64,000 nt of DNA, taken from contig NZ_CP029427.2 in NCBI RefSeq assembly GCF_002266465.3, positions 3,412,501-3,476,500 of the forward strand, given 5' to 3'. Under the pieces are notes generated by a model that saw nothing but the letters and a program-made list of their open reading frames with translations, had not been told where the DNA came from and searched no databases. Within the stretch, counting starts at the first letter, position 1, and each line of letters begins with the position of its first letter. A program made the position numbers and the translations under genes. The DNA comes from Bradyrhizobium symbiodeficiens. Its GTDB lineage: Bacteria; Pseudomonadota; Alphaproteobacteria; Rhizobiales; Xanthobacteraceae. Shown here in pieces: positions 35,004 through 42,711 of this stretch.

Positions 35004-35189
35004 ATGATGTCCGAGGTCCAGGTCCACACAGTCGCGCGGCAGATGCTCGAGCAGCACGGCTTTGCTGCGATCGCGAAGGCCGCCGAGCAGGCCCAGGCTT
35101 GCGAGGGCCGCGGCGAGGCCGATGAGGCCAAGGAGTGGCGTCACATCGCCGACGCCATGAAGATCATGCGCGGGCCTGCCCACAGCTGA
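35004..35189 (+). CDS. Small conserved protein (61 aa)
   Basis: The product starts MMSEVQVHTVARQMLEQHGF and is helical, ending EWRHIADAMKIMRGPAHS. A GGGAGAG lies 5 bases before the first ATG. It is typical of short rhizobial proteins of unknown role. The EcfG-like promoter upstream suggests induction under general stress. Confidence 0.7.
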   Translation: MMSEVQVHTVARQMLEQHGFAAIAKAAEQAQACEGRGEADEAKEWRHIADAMKIMRGPAHS

Positions 35190-35208
35190 CCGCAGGACCG
35201 GAAACGCT

Positions 35209-35457
35209 TCAGCGTTCCTCGCGACCCGACCCCCGTGGCGGGGATCGATGCTGCGTCTGCGGCTGATCGCGCTCGCCCGACTCCTTGCAGGGGAGCGGTT
35301 CCCACGATCCGTCCGGCGCCTGCTGATAAGCGCTGCAGGAGGACGAGGTCGATTTGTCCTCGCCCTTTTGGGCGTCGGAATTCTTTGCCTGTGCCGGGGT
35401 GGCCAGCGCTGCGCTCACCGAGAGCACGCCGGCAACGATGAGATGGGTCATCCGCAT
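35209..35457 (-). CDS. Small secreted protein (82 aa)
   Basis: The product has a signal peptide (MRMTHLIVAGVLSVSAALATPAQA) and a polar mature part of about 57 residues with SSSCSAYQQAPDGSWEPLPC and a proline/arginine-rich end. The two cysteines probably form a disulfide. AGGAG precedes the ATG. The longer frame to 35523 is rejected because the leader begins at 35457. No family recognised. Confidence 0.75.
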   Translation of the reverse strand: MRMTHLIVAGVLSVSAALATPAQAKNSDAQKGEDKSTSSSCSAYQQAPDGSWEPLPCKESGERDQPQTQHRSPPRGSGREER

Positions 35458-35565
35458 TGGCTTCTCCTGTGCGAAAGGAGCCCGCATGCTGGCGAGGAAT
35501 GTGACAATTATTGGCCGAAACACGGGTTCCGTCGCGGTGTCCTTAACGCCGCGACAGCGGGCTCG

Positions 35566-35955
35566 CTAGCCGCCCTTGGCGCGGATCAGGCCGGCGAGGT
35601 TGGTCTTCTGGGCCTCGCACCAGTTGGGCATGCCGAGGCGGCGCTGGTTGAGATCGGTCGCCTGGGTCGCCACCGCGACCTCGGCCATCAAATCGTCGTC
35701 CTGCTTCTCGCCCATCTTGCCGCCGGTGTGCATCCAGGCGATCGCCTTGCGCACCTTCTCCGTCGTGCCCTCGGGCAGCTTCATCTGCTCTGCCTTCTGC
35801 ACGAGATCCTGGTAGACGACATCCGTGCCCGGACATTCGACCTTGGCGGCGAAGGCCTGCAGGACCAGGGTCACATAGGTCGAGCGTGGATGGTCCTCGG
35901 CCTGGACCGGAGCGGCGATCAGCAACAGGCCAGCCATCAGGAAACCGTAGCGCAT
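35566..35955 (-). CDS. Secreted protein (129 aa), function unknown
   Basis: The product starts with a signal peptide (MRYGFLMAGLLLIAAPVQAE). The mature part has ECPGTDVVYQDLVQKAEQMK, IAWMHTGGKMGEKQDDDLMAEVA and RRLGMPNWCEAQKTNLAGLI. Two cysteines (ECPG, NWCEA) are likely linked. The fold looks helical and I do not recognise the family with certainty. GGAG lies before the ATG. Confidence 0.75.
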   Translation of the reverse strand: MRYGFLMAGLLLIAAPVQAEDHPRSTYVTLVLQAFAAKVECPGTDVVYQDLVQKAEQMKLPEGTTEKVRKAIAWMHTGGKMGEKQDDDLMAEVAVATQATDLNQRRLGMPNWCEAQKTNLAGLIRAKGG

Positions 35956-36085
35956 CCCAGGTATCTCCTCCGTTTTTTGGGAGGCTAGCGTCCGGCGGGT
36001 TGCTCCGCAATGCCGCGAAGGGCAAATTTGTCGCGCCCCGCTGCGGTTTGCTATCGTGGCCCGCATCCCGGCCTCGGAGAGCGAC

Positions 36086-36871
36086 ATGAGCCTGTTCAGC
36101 ACGCCGTTCGATCCTACCCGCGACACCGCGCTCGTCACCGGCGCGGGCAACGGCATCGGCCGCGCCATCGCGCAGGCCCTGGTCGGCGAGGGGGTCCGGA
36201 CCGTGTTCGCCGATATCAGCGCGGAACGGGTGAGTGCCGCGATCACCGCTAGCAAGAAGCCTGAGCTGGCGGTGCCCTGGATCGGCGATCTCGCCGAGCC
36301 CGATGCGTGCGACGAACTGCTCGCTGCGGCGGAGGCAGCGTGGGGCGGGATCACGCATTTCGTCCACAGCGCCTCGCCGCCGCGGCGGGAGGCCGATCAC
36401 GCGCTCGCGGTCGATCGCAGGACCTGGCAGCAGATGCATGCCGTCAATCTCGATGCCGGCTTTCATCTGGCGCGCGAGCTCGCAACGCGGCTTATCGCGG
36501 CGAAGCGGCCGGGCTCGTTCCTGTTTCTCACCTCGCTGCATGCGGGCACGCCGCGCAACCTGCCGCATTATTCGACGGCAAAGGCGGGGATGGCGATGCT
36601 GGTGAAGGAACTGGCGAAGTCGTTCGGTCGCCACGGCATCCGCGTCAATGCGCTAGTGCCCGGCGCGATCGCAGCCGGCGGGTTCGTCGCGGATCCCGCG
36701 CTGGCGCGGCACATTCCGCTCGGGCGCCTCGGCGAGGCCAATGACCTTGCGCCTATGGCGCTGACCGTATTGTCGAACAAGCTCTCCGCTTACGTCACCG
36801 GCGCGGCCTTCGTCGTCGACGGCGGATTGTCGCTGACGAACTGGTTCGAGCCGCCGGCGCTGGAAGAGTAG
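36086..36871 (+). CDS. Short-chain dehydrogenase/reductase
   Basis: The 261-residue product has the SDR glycine motif TGAGNGIG (about 17-24), a dinucleotide-specifying aspartate in VFADISAERV, the active-site serine in FLFLTSLHAG and the YxxxK motif YSTAK (about 160-164). NAD(P)-dependent oxidation or reduction of a small alcohol or keto compound is expected; substrate unknown. A GGAGA about 6 bases before the ATG at 36086 sets the start. Confidence 0.93.
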   Translation: MSLFSTPFDPTRDTALVTGAGNGIGRAIAQALVGEGVRTVFADISAERVSAAITASKKPELAVPWIGDLAEPDACDELLAAAEAAWGGITHFVHSASPPRREADHALAVDRRTWQQMHAVNLDAGFHLARELATRLIAAKRPGSFLFLTSLHAGTPRNLPHYSTAKAGMAMLVKELAKSFGRHGIRVNALVPGAIAAGGFVADPALARHIPLGRLGEANDLAPMALTVLSNKLSAYVTGAAFVVDGGLSLTNWFEPPALEE

Positions 36872-37102
36872 TCAGCGTTGCCAGGCCGGCACGGGATCGA
36901 GCGGCGTGCGGTAAAGCTCGTTGTCGTCGCGATCGGTGACGCGCACCGCGCAACCCCTCTGCTGCAGCTCCGGTTTCACCTGCGACAGCTCGGTGGCGAG
37001 CTGGTCGGCTCGATCGGAGGCAACCTCGATGTCTTCGAGGATGATTCCGCCCTGGTTCCTGAACTCTCCACCAACCACAAGATCGAAAGAGTAGTACGGC
37101 AT
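36872..37102 (-). CDS. DUF6894-type small protein (76 aa)
   Basis: The product starts MPYYSFDLVVGGEFRNQGGI and continues LEDIEVASDRADQLATEL. This matches the short rhizobial DUF6894 pattern (x-Y-Y-F-D-L ... E-x-L-x-D...). Many copies occur in Bradyrhizobium genomes, without known function. The stop is next to that of the SDR gene, so the genes are convergent. Confidence 0.8.
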   Translation of the reverse strand: MPYYSFDLVVGGEFRNQGGIILEDIEVASDRADQLATELSQVKPELQQRGCAVRVTDRDDNELYRTPLDPVPAWQR

Positions 37103-37247
37103 CCGAATTCCCCGGTGTGACGAGATGAGCTTCAGTGGAAGTCTCAACACATGTCGGATGGTACCACTGAGTCGATATCTATCGGGTGAACAGACCGCGC
37201 AATCTCTGTGCTTATGGCGCAGAAATGATGTGCAGCGTGTGGGGTCG

Positions 37248-37262
37248 TTAACATTTTATTAA
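37248..37262. promoter_or_regulatory. CtrA-type box upstream of a candidate small RNA
   Basis: TTAA, seven bases, TTAA (37248-37262) matches the CtrA full consensus. The nearest downstream plus-strand element is the hairpin terminator at 37332-37372. Confidence 0.45.
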
Positions 37263-37269
37263 ACATGTC

Positions 37270-37372
37270 GACGCGATCATGAGGCATGGAATTGCAGCAG
37301 AACCGGGCTCCGGGAACCGGCAGCTGCAAGAGAAGGCCGCCGGCATAGATCCCGACGGCCTTTTCTCTTGAG
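37270..37372 (+). ncRNA. Candidate small RNA ending in a strong hairpin
   Basis: A stem (GGCCG-C-CGG at 37334-37342 with CCG-A-CGGCC at 37353-37361) carries an outer AAGAGAAGG/CCTTTTCTCTT pairing and ends in TTTT, in terminator form on the plus strand. No gene lies upstream on that strand within 400 bases, and a CtrA-type box precedes it. The 5' end is a guess. The remaining part of 37103-37478 shows nothing else. Confidence 0.35.
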
Positions 37373-37478
37373 CGAAAAAGTCGCTTATCCGTAATTGCCC
37401 GGACTCAACGCATCACATCGACCAGGACAGCCTATGCGACGTTGTCGCAGCGCGCCGTGCTGTTGCGTGGTCTCAGTC

Positions 37479-38495
37479 TTAGCGCAACGGCATCGGCGGA
37501 CGCACGATTGGTCCGTCGTCATCGGCGACGGCTTGAGTCGTGGTAACAGGCGGGACCGGCGGCGGCACCGCGGCAGCCTGCGACGGCGGTGGCGCAAGCG
37601 GGGCGGGAGAATAGGCCGGCATGTAGGTATGCGACACGGCCGGTTTCGGTTTGCGAACCGGCGGCGGTGACGGAGCTCGCGGTGGGAGCGCAGCGGCGCG
37701 TGCGCGCGGATCGACCGGCTTGACCTCAGCTGTCGGCTTCGGCACGGGCGGTTTTGCCATCTCGCGCGCCATCTGCTCCTGTCCGGCCTTCAACTCGGCG
37801 ATGCTGGCTTTGAGCGCTTCGATCTGCTGCGCCATCGCGGCGAGATCGTGCGTCATCGATTGCACCGACTGCGCTGCATCGGGCTGCGTCGCTGCAGGCG
37901 CAACTGCGGCGACCTGGACTGCGGGCGGCGTCGCAGATTGATCGGCCGTTTGATCGGTTGCCGCCTGCTCCGTGGGCGGTGCGGCCTGCGCGGCAGCGAC
38001 CGGCGCGGTCTGCGATGTCGACGGCAGCAGCGACGCCAATGCCGGTGTCCATTCGGCGAGCATCTGCTTGGCGGCGTCGCCGTGTTGCGCCCAGACGATC
38101 GTGGCGGCCGCGCTGCCGCCCGCGAACAGAAACGTGACGAAAGCGCCGCGCAGCCACTTGCCGGCGGCGGATCGCTTCCGCGGACCGGCACCATCGTTCG
38201 CGGCGACGCGGACGGCCGTGTCGACAGAGGGCGGGGGTGCCGCCTGCGACTCCGAGATAGGACTGAACCTGGGCTCCAGAGAGATTTTGCGCTCGAACGA
38301 GGCTTTGGGCTCCGGCACGAATTTCGGCTCCGGACGGGTCGCGATGTCAGGTGCCAGCGCGGGCGCAACGCTGATGGGGCGCGAAGCCAGCACAATGTCG
38401 GGCGAAATCTGAATCGCGTCGTGCGGATCGTTGTCCTTGACCGTGTCCTTCACGATCTCATCGACGATTTGCTTGGGGTTCAGCGTCGCGAGCAT
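37479..38495 (-). CDS. Single-pass membrane protein with Pro/Ala-rich and coiled-coil parts
   Basis: The 338-residue product has a cytoplasmic N-terminal part (about 1-115), one membrane segment (GAFVTFLFAGGSAAATIVWA, about 118-137), a linker of alanine, proline and glutamine, and a short coiled coil (MTHDLAAMAQQIEALKASIAELKAGQEQ, about 218-246). A long proline-rich tail follows. Similar proteins occur in Bradyrhizobium without an assigned role. The layout suggests an envelope-spanning or scaffolding protein. Confidence 0.8.
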   Translation of the reverse strand: MLATLNPKQIVDEIVKDTVKDNDPHDAIQISPDIVLASRPISVAPALAPDIATRPEPKFVPEPKASFERKISLEPRFSPISESQAAPPPSVDTAVRVAANDGAGPRKRSAAGKWLRGAFVTFLFAGGSAAATIVWAQHGDAAKQMLAEWTPALASLLPSTSQTAPVAAAQAAPPTEQAATDQTADQSATPPAVQVAAVAPAATQPDAAQSVQSMTHDLAAMAQQIEALKASIAELKAGQEQMAREMAKPPVPKPTAEVKPVDPRARAAALPPRAPSPPPVRKPKPAVSHTYMPAYSPAPLAPPPSQAAAVPPPVPPVTTTQAVADDDGPIVRPPMPLR

Positions 38496-38809
38496 CGCAG
38501 CTCCTTTGAAGCCGGGTGTTTGAAGCCCGGGCGCTTGAAATACTGGTCGTCCGCATTGGCGCGAGCCGATCTATTGAGGTGAGCCCATCCCGATGGGACG
38601 AGCTCGAACGATGACGCACGAGTCCAGCCGGGTTTGACCAAAGCAAGGCGAGGGGATGGAGATGATGCAACGCTCTTCCGCCGTTTGTGGTGATGGAACC
38701 CGCCTCGTCGAACACGCGCAATTGTTCCGCGCGGCCTTGTTTTCAGCACGATTTTGGCGGCATCTGGAAACGCTGGGGGCAGTGCTATCCGCTATCGGGG
38801 GCCGGCGCG
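38496..38809. other. Gap between divergent envelope-protein genes
   Basis: The 314 bases carry promoters of the flanking divergent genes. Short overlapping minus-strand frames here have no ribosome binding site and no protein-like sequence. No repeat or terminator was recognised. Confidence 0.5.
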
Positions 38810-39463
38810 GTGCCAAGATTACTAATCGCTCTATTCGCTGTTGCCCTGCTGCCGCTGGGCGGCTGCATGCAGACTACACTTTCGCCATCGACCGACGCGA
38901 GCATGACACCGCGCGACCGGCAGTTGCTCGCGCATACGCCTTACGCGCAAGCGAACGTGCCCGAGCAATTTCTCCGTCACGTCGTCGACTACCAGCGCAA
39001 GGAGCAGCCGGGTACCATCCTGGTCGATACCGACGCGCGCTACCTCTATTTCGTGCTGCCCGAGGGCAAGGCGATCCGCTACGGCGTTGCGGTCGGCGAG
39101 GAAGCCATGGCGTTCTCCGGCGTCGCGCGGGTCGGCCGTCTGGCGGAATGGCCGGACTGGGTTCCGACGGCAGATATCCAGGCGCGGCTCGGACCATATC
39201 CGGCACGCGTTCCCGGCGGTCCCGCCAATCCCTTGGGCGCGCGGGGCATCTATCTCTATTCCGGTAACAAGGACACGCTCTACCGCATCCACGGCACCAA
39301 CCAGCCGGAATATATCGGGCAGGCGATCTCGTCCGGTTGTATCCGAATGCGCAACGAGGACGTGATCGATCTCTACGACCGGGTGAAGCTCAATTCGACG
39401 GTCGTGGTGCTGCCGCCGGGACAGAGCGCGCAGGCCGAGGCGGGCGGAAGCTGGCGCGGGTGA
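38810..39463 (+). CDS. L,D-transpeptidase, lipoprotein
   Basis: The 217-residue product begins with a lipoprotein signal (LLIALFAVALLPLGGC, lipobox cysteine about 19). It has the YkuD catalytic domain: a substrate-strand segment ILVDTDARYLYFVLPEGKAI, RIHGTN (about 159-164) and SSGCIRMRNED with the nucleophile cysteine (about 178). It cross-links peptidoglycan through 3-3 bonds or anchors proteins to it. A GTG at 38810 with an upstream GGGGG is preferred; a longer upstream frame has no leader. Confidence 0.9.
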   Translation: MPRLLIALFAVALLPLGGCMQTTLSPSTDASMTPRDRQLLAHTPYAQANVPEQFLRHVVDYQRKEQPGTILVDTDARYLYFVLPEGKAIRYGVAVGEEAMAFSGVARVGRLAEWPDWVPTADIQARLGPYPARVPGGPANPLGARGIYLYSGNKDTLYRIHGTNQPEYIGQAISSGCIRMRNEDVIDLYDRVKLNSTVVVLPPGQSAQAEAGGSWRG

Positions 39464-39509
39464 AGGCTCAGGCGCGCTCTGGTGCGGACGCGCGCGGTCT
39501 GATCTCGCT

Positions 39510-39944
39510 CTAGTCCTCAGGCCGGGCAATGCGCCATTGCAGCGTGGTTGCGGTGCCGTTGGCTTCACCTGGCGTCTTGTCGGCGGGGGAGGTGTAGAGC
39601 GGGCGATAACGGTACGCCCACATCTTGCTGCCGTCGTTGCGGCTGATCACCGTGAAGTCGCCGACCGCCCTGGCGTCGGCCGTCGCGGCGAGCGGTACCC
39701 AGCTCTCGGTACATTTGCCGTTGCAGTTCGACGTCTTTCCCGTGGTGTCGCGCTCGTAAGTGTAGAGCGTCATGCCCTTGAGATCGACGAGCTTGGGACC
39801 CTGCTTGGTGATGATCACCTTCGCCGGCGCGGTCGCCGCCTCAGGCTTGGGCGCAGGCGCGGCATCGCCGCCGCCATGGCCGTTTGCGAGCGCAAAGCCA
39901 GTCGAGAGCGCGATGGTCGCTGCCGCAATGACGAACCTGAACAT
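39510..39944 (-). CDS. Secreted COG4315-type repeat protein
   Basis: The 144-residue product has a signal peptide (MFRFVIAAATIALSTGFALA) and a domain with LVDLKGMTLYTYERDTTGK and CNGKCTESWVPLAATADARA. A second half has MWAYRYRPLYTSPADKTPGE. The pattern W-x-P...L.Y matches the predicted lipoprotein with tandem WxPL/YTF motifs (PF03640/COG4315). Function unknown. GGGAG lies before the ATG. A CtrA-type box is 24 bases upstream. Confidence 0.85.
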   Translation of the reverse strand: MFRFVIAAATIALSTGFALANGHGGGDAAPAPKPEAATAPAKVIITKQGPKLVDLKGMTLYTYERDTTGKTSNCNGKCTESWVPLAATADARAVGDFTVISRNDGSKMWAYRYRPLYTSPADKTPGEANGTATTLQWRIARPED

Positions 39945-39967
39945 CCTGATCTCCCGAACCGGCAAAG

Positions 39968-39982
39968 TTAATCGCGCGTTAA
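39968..39982. promoter_or_regulatory. CtrA-type box upstream of the COG4315 gene
   Basis: TTAA-N7-TTAA (39968-39982) lies 24 bases before the ATG of the minus-strand gene at 39944, where it could block or recruit RNA polymerase. Confidence 0.4.
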
Positions 39983-40065
39983 ACGCAGAATGTTGCCGAG
40001 CGTAGCGGCCGAAGGTTAGTTCCTGGTTTCGCGATGCTGCGACAATCACCCGCACGGATACGGGA

Positions 40066-40530
40066 TCATGCCTGCACGTGGCGCAGCGGCGCGCGGCTCA
40101 GATCGTTGCCGGCGGCAATCGCCTTGCGCAGCAGCCGCATCAATTCCTCGCCCTCTCTGTCGCTGAGGCCGCGCAGCAGGATGCGCTGGGCCGATTCCAC
40201 TGATGGTGTGATCTTGCGCAGCGTGCGCCGGCCCTCGTCGGTGATCTCGAGCTCGCGGGCGCGGCGATCGCGGCTGGAGGCGCGGCGCTCGGCCAGTCCC
40301 TTCTGCACGAGGCGATCGATCACGCCGGTGATGGTGGTGCGGTCATAGGCGATCAAGCCTGCGAGCGTTACCTGGTCGAGCCCCGGATTGGCCTTGATGG
40401 TCGCGAGCGCGGCGTATTGCACCGGCGTGAGGTCGAAGCCGGCGTCCGCGACCTCGGCCAGGAACACCGCAACGGCGATCTGCTGGAACCGGCGCGCGAG
40501 ATGCCCGGGCATATCGTTGTTATCTTTCAC
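40066..40530 (-). CDS. MarR-family regulator
   Basis: The 154-residue product has a winged helix-turn-helix: DLTPVQYAALATIKANPGLD, then VTLAGLIAYDRTTITGVIDRLVQKGLAERR (recognition helix and start of wing) and DRRARELEITDEGR (wing). MarR proteins usually repress an adjacent catabolic gene and respond to aromatic ligands. It is divergent from the aromatic hydroxylase gene, and a 23-base palindrome lies between them. Confidence 0.93.
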   Translation of the reverse strand: MKDNNDMPGHLARRFQQIAVAVFLAEVADAGFDLTPVQYAALATIKANPGLDQVTLAGLIAYDRTTITGVIDRLVQKGLAERRASSRDRRARELEITDEGRRTLRKITPSVESAQRILLRGLSDREGEELMRLLRKAIAAGNDLSRAPLRHVQA

Positions 40531-40568
40531 CGAATTCTCCTAGGAGCCAGGGGTGCACCGTCGTTGAC

Positions 40569-40591
40569 AAGTATACTGATAGTCAGCATAC
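40569..40591. promoter_or_regulatory. Imperfect palindrome, candidate MarR operator
   Basis: agtatactga (40569-40578) and tcagcatact (40582-40591) are inverted with one mismatch and a 3-base spacer. The site sits between the divergent MarR and hydroxylase starts. Confidence 0.6.
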
Positions 40592-40633
40592 TGAGCAATA
40601 TCAAAACAGACACAGAGTTGACGGGAGAGGCGC

Positions 40634-42556
40634 ATGCAATTCCATCTGAATGGATTTCAGCCGGGCGACCCTGACATCGCCGACCCCGCCGAGCGCGTTC
40701 AGGCCCCGGGCGCGGCGGGCGCCGTGCCTGACGAGGTCGATGTCCTCATCGTCGGCTGTGGCCCTGCGGGCCTCACGCTCGCCGCCCAGCTTGCGCAATT
40801 CCCTGATTTCAAGACCTGCATCGTCGAGCAGAAGCCGGATCGCCTGCTGGTCGGGCAGGCCGACGGCATCGCCTGCCGCACCATGGAAATGTTCCATGCC
40901 TACGGCTTCAGCGAGCGCGTGCTGAAGGAGGCCTATTGGGTCAACGAGACCACGTTCTGGAAGCCGGACGAGCGGCTGCCCGAGACCATTGTCCGCAGCG
41001 GAAGGGTGCAGGACGTCGAGGACGGGCTGTCGGAATTCCCGCACGTCATCCTCAACCAGGCGCGCATCCATGACGGCTTTCTCGATGTCATGCGCAAATC
41101 GCCGGCCAAGCTCGAACCTCATTACAGCCGCCGCCTGCTCGACCTCCAGGTCGATCTGGCGGCAGGTCCCGCCGATCCTGCCGTGACCGTGCGTCTGGAA
41201 CGCCTCGACGCTGCGAACGAGGGGAAGGTCGAAACGATCAAGGCGCGCTATGTCGTCGGTTGCGACGGTGCGCGCAGCATGGTGCGAAAGTCGATCGGGC
41301 GAGAGCTGCACGGCGATTCCGCCAACCATGCCTGGGGCGTGATGGACGTGCTGGCGGTGACCGATTTCCCGGACATCCGCTTCAAGTCCCTGATCCAGTC
41401 GGCGAAGGACGGCAGCCTGCTGATCATTCCGCGTGAGGGCGGCTACATGGTCCGCATCTATGTCGAGCTCGCCAAGCTCGAGGTCGGTGAGCGCGTCGCG
41501 AACCGCAACATCACCGCCGACGATGTGATTGCGAAGGCGCAGCGGATCCTGAAGCCGCATACGCTGGAGGTGAAGGAGATCGCCTGGTGGTCGGTCTACG
41601 AGATCGGCCAGCGTCTCACCGACAAGTTCGACGATGTGCCGGAGTCCGAGATCGCATCGCGCCTGCCGCGTATCTTCATCGCCGGCGATGCCTGCCATAC
41701 CCACAGCCCCAAGGCCGGACAGGGCATGAACGTCTCGATGCAGGACGCCTTCAATCTCGGCTGGAAACTTGCCGCCGTCCTGCGGAAGCAGTGCGCTCCA
41801 AACCTGCTGCATTCCTATTCGGCGGAGCGCCAGTCGGTTGCGAAAGAGCTGATCGATTTCGATCGCGAATGGGCAGGGATTTTGGCGTCGTCAGCAAAAG
41901 CGGGTGGCGCCGATGCCGCCAGGACGCAGGATTATTTCGTCAGGCACGGCCGCTACACCGCGGGCACGGCGACGCATTACACGTCATCGATCCTCACCGG
42001 TGCAGCCTCGCATCAGCGCCTCGCGCAAGGCCTCGTGATCGGCAAGCGCTTCCACTCCGCACCGGTGATCCGGCTGGCGGATGCCAAGCCGGTTCATCTC
42101 GGCCACGCCGCGCAGGCTGATGGCCGCTTCCGGATCTACGCGTTTTCGCCTGCCGAAGATCCTGCGGCCGCAGGCTCCGCCATTCGCGCGCTGTGCAACT
42201 TCCTCGCTGAGGCCCGGGAGTCTCCGGTGAGACGATACACCCCCGTTGGCGCCGACATCGACAGCGTGATCGATCTGCGGGCGGTGTTCCAGCAAAATCA
42301 TCGCGAACTCGCCGTCGCGGCGATGCCGTCGCTGCTGCTCCCGCGCAAGGGGCGCTATGGTTTGCGCGACTACGAAAAGATGTTCTGTCCGGACCTCAAG
42401 AGCGGCCAGGACATTTTCACGATGCGCGGCATCGATCGGAAAGCCGGCTGCGTGGTCGTGGTGCGGCCGGACCAGTATGTCGCGAACGTGCTGCCGCTCT
42501 CCGACTTTGCCGGGCTTGCGTCGTACTTCGACGCGTTCATGTTGCAGGTCAACTAA
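40634..42556 (+). CDS. FAD-dependent aromatic hydroxylase (3-hydroxybenzoate 4-monooxygenase-like)
   Basis: The 640-residue product has the FAD dinucleotide loop LIVGCGPAGLTLAAQL (about 37-52), the DG motif VVGCDGARSMVRKSIG (about 211-226), and the GD motif IAGDACHTHSPKAGQGMN (about 350-367). A C-terminal thioredoxin-like domain (from about 455) ends with VVVRPDQYVANVLPL. Size and layout match phenol 2-monooxygenase and 3-hydroxybenzoate 4-hydroxylase (MobA), which use NADPH and O2 to hydroxylate a phenolic ring. It is divergent from a MarR regulator. Which ring is hydroxylated is not proved by sequence. Confidence 0.9.
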   Translation: MQFHLNGFQPGDPDIADPAERVQAPGAAGAVPDEVDVLIVGCGPAGLTLAAQLAQFPDFKTCIVEQKPDRLLVGQADGIACRTMEMFHAYGFSERVLKEAYWVNETTFWKPDERLPETIVRSGRVQDVEDGLSEFPHVILNQARIHDGFLDVMRKSPAKLEPHYSRRLLDLQVDLAAGPADPAVTVRLERLDAANEGKVETIKARYVVGCDGARSMVRKSIGRELHGDSANHAWGVMDVLAVTDFPDIRFKSLIQSAKDGSLLIIPREGGYMVRIYVELAKLEVGERVANRNITADDVIAKAQRILKPHTLEVKEIAWWSVYEIGQRLTDKFDDVPESEIASRLPRIFIAGDACHTHSPKAGQGMNVSMQDAFNLGWKLAAVLRKQCAPNLLHSYSAERQSVAKELIDFDREWAGILASSAKAGGADAARTQDYFVRHGRYTAGTATHYTSSILTGAASHQRLAQGLVIGKRFHSAPVIRLADAKPVHLGHAAQADGRFRIYAFSPAEDPAAAGSAIRALCNFLAEARESPVRRYTPVGADIDSVIDLRAVFQQNHRELAVAAMPSLLLPRKGRYGLRDYEKMFCPDLKSGQDIFTMRGIDRKAGCVVVVRPDQYVANVLPLSDFAGLASYFDAFMLQVN

Positions 42557-42661
42557 CGGTCCTTCAGCGCGCCATAGGCGGTGCGCCGATGAACGGCGGA
42601 TGAATATTGAACCGCGCACGGGCGCGCATCTCGATCTTTCGATGGATGGCGCGCCGTACGC

Positions 42662-42686
42662 GGAACGCCTGTTCTGCTGGCGCGTT
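42662..42686 (+). promoter_or_regulatory. Candidate EcfG-type stress promoter
   Basis: GGAAC (42662-42666) and CGTT (42683-42686) are separated by 16 bases. The site is 25 bases before the ATG at 42712, a spacing that would place the start point only a few bases from the ribosome binding site. Confidence 0.5.
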
Positions 42687-42711
42687 CCGCCTCTCAAAGG
42701 AGGACTGCGCC

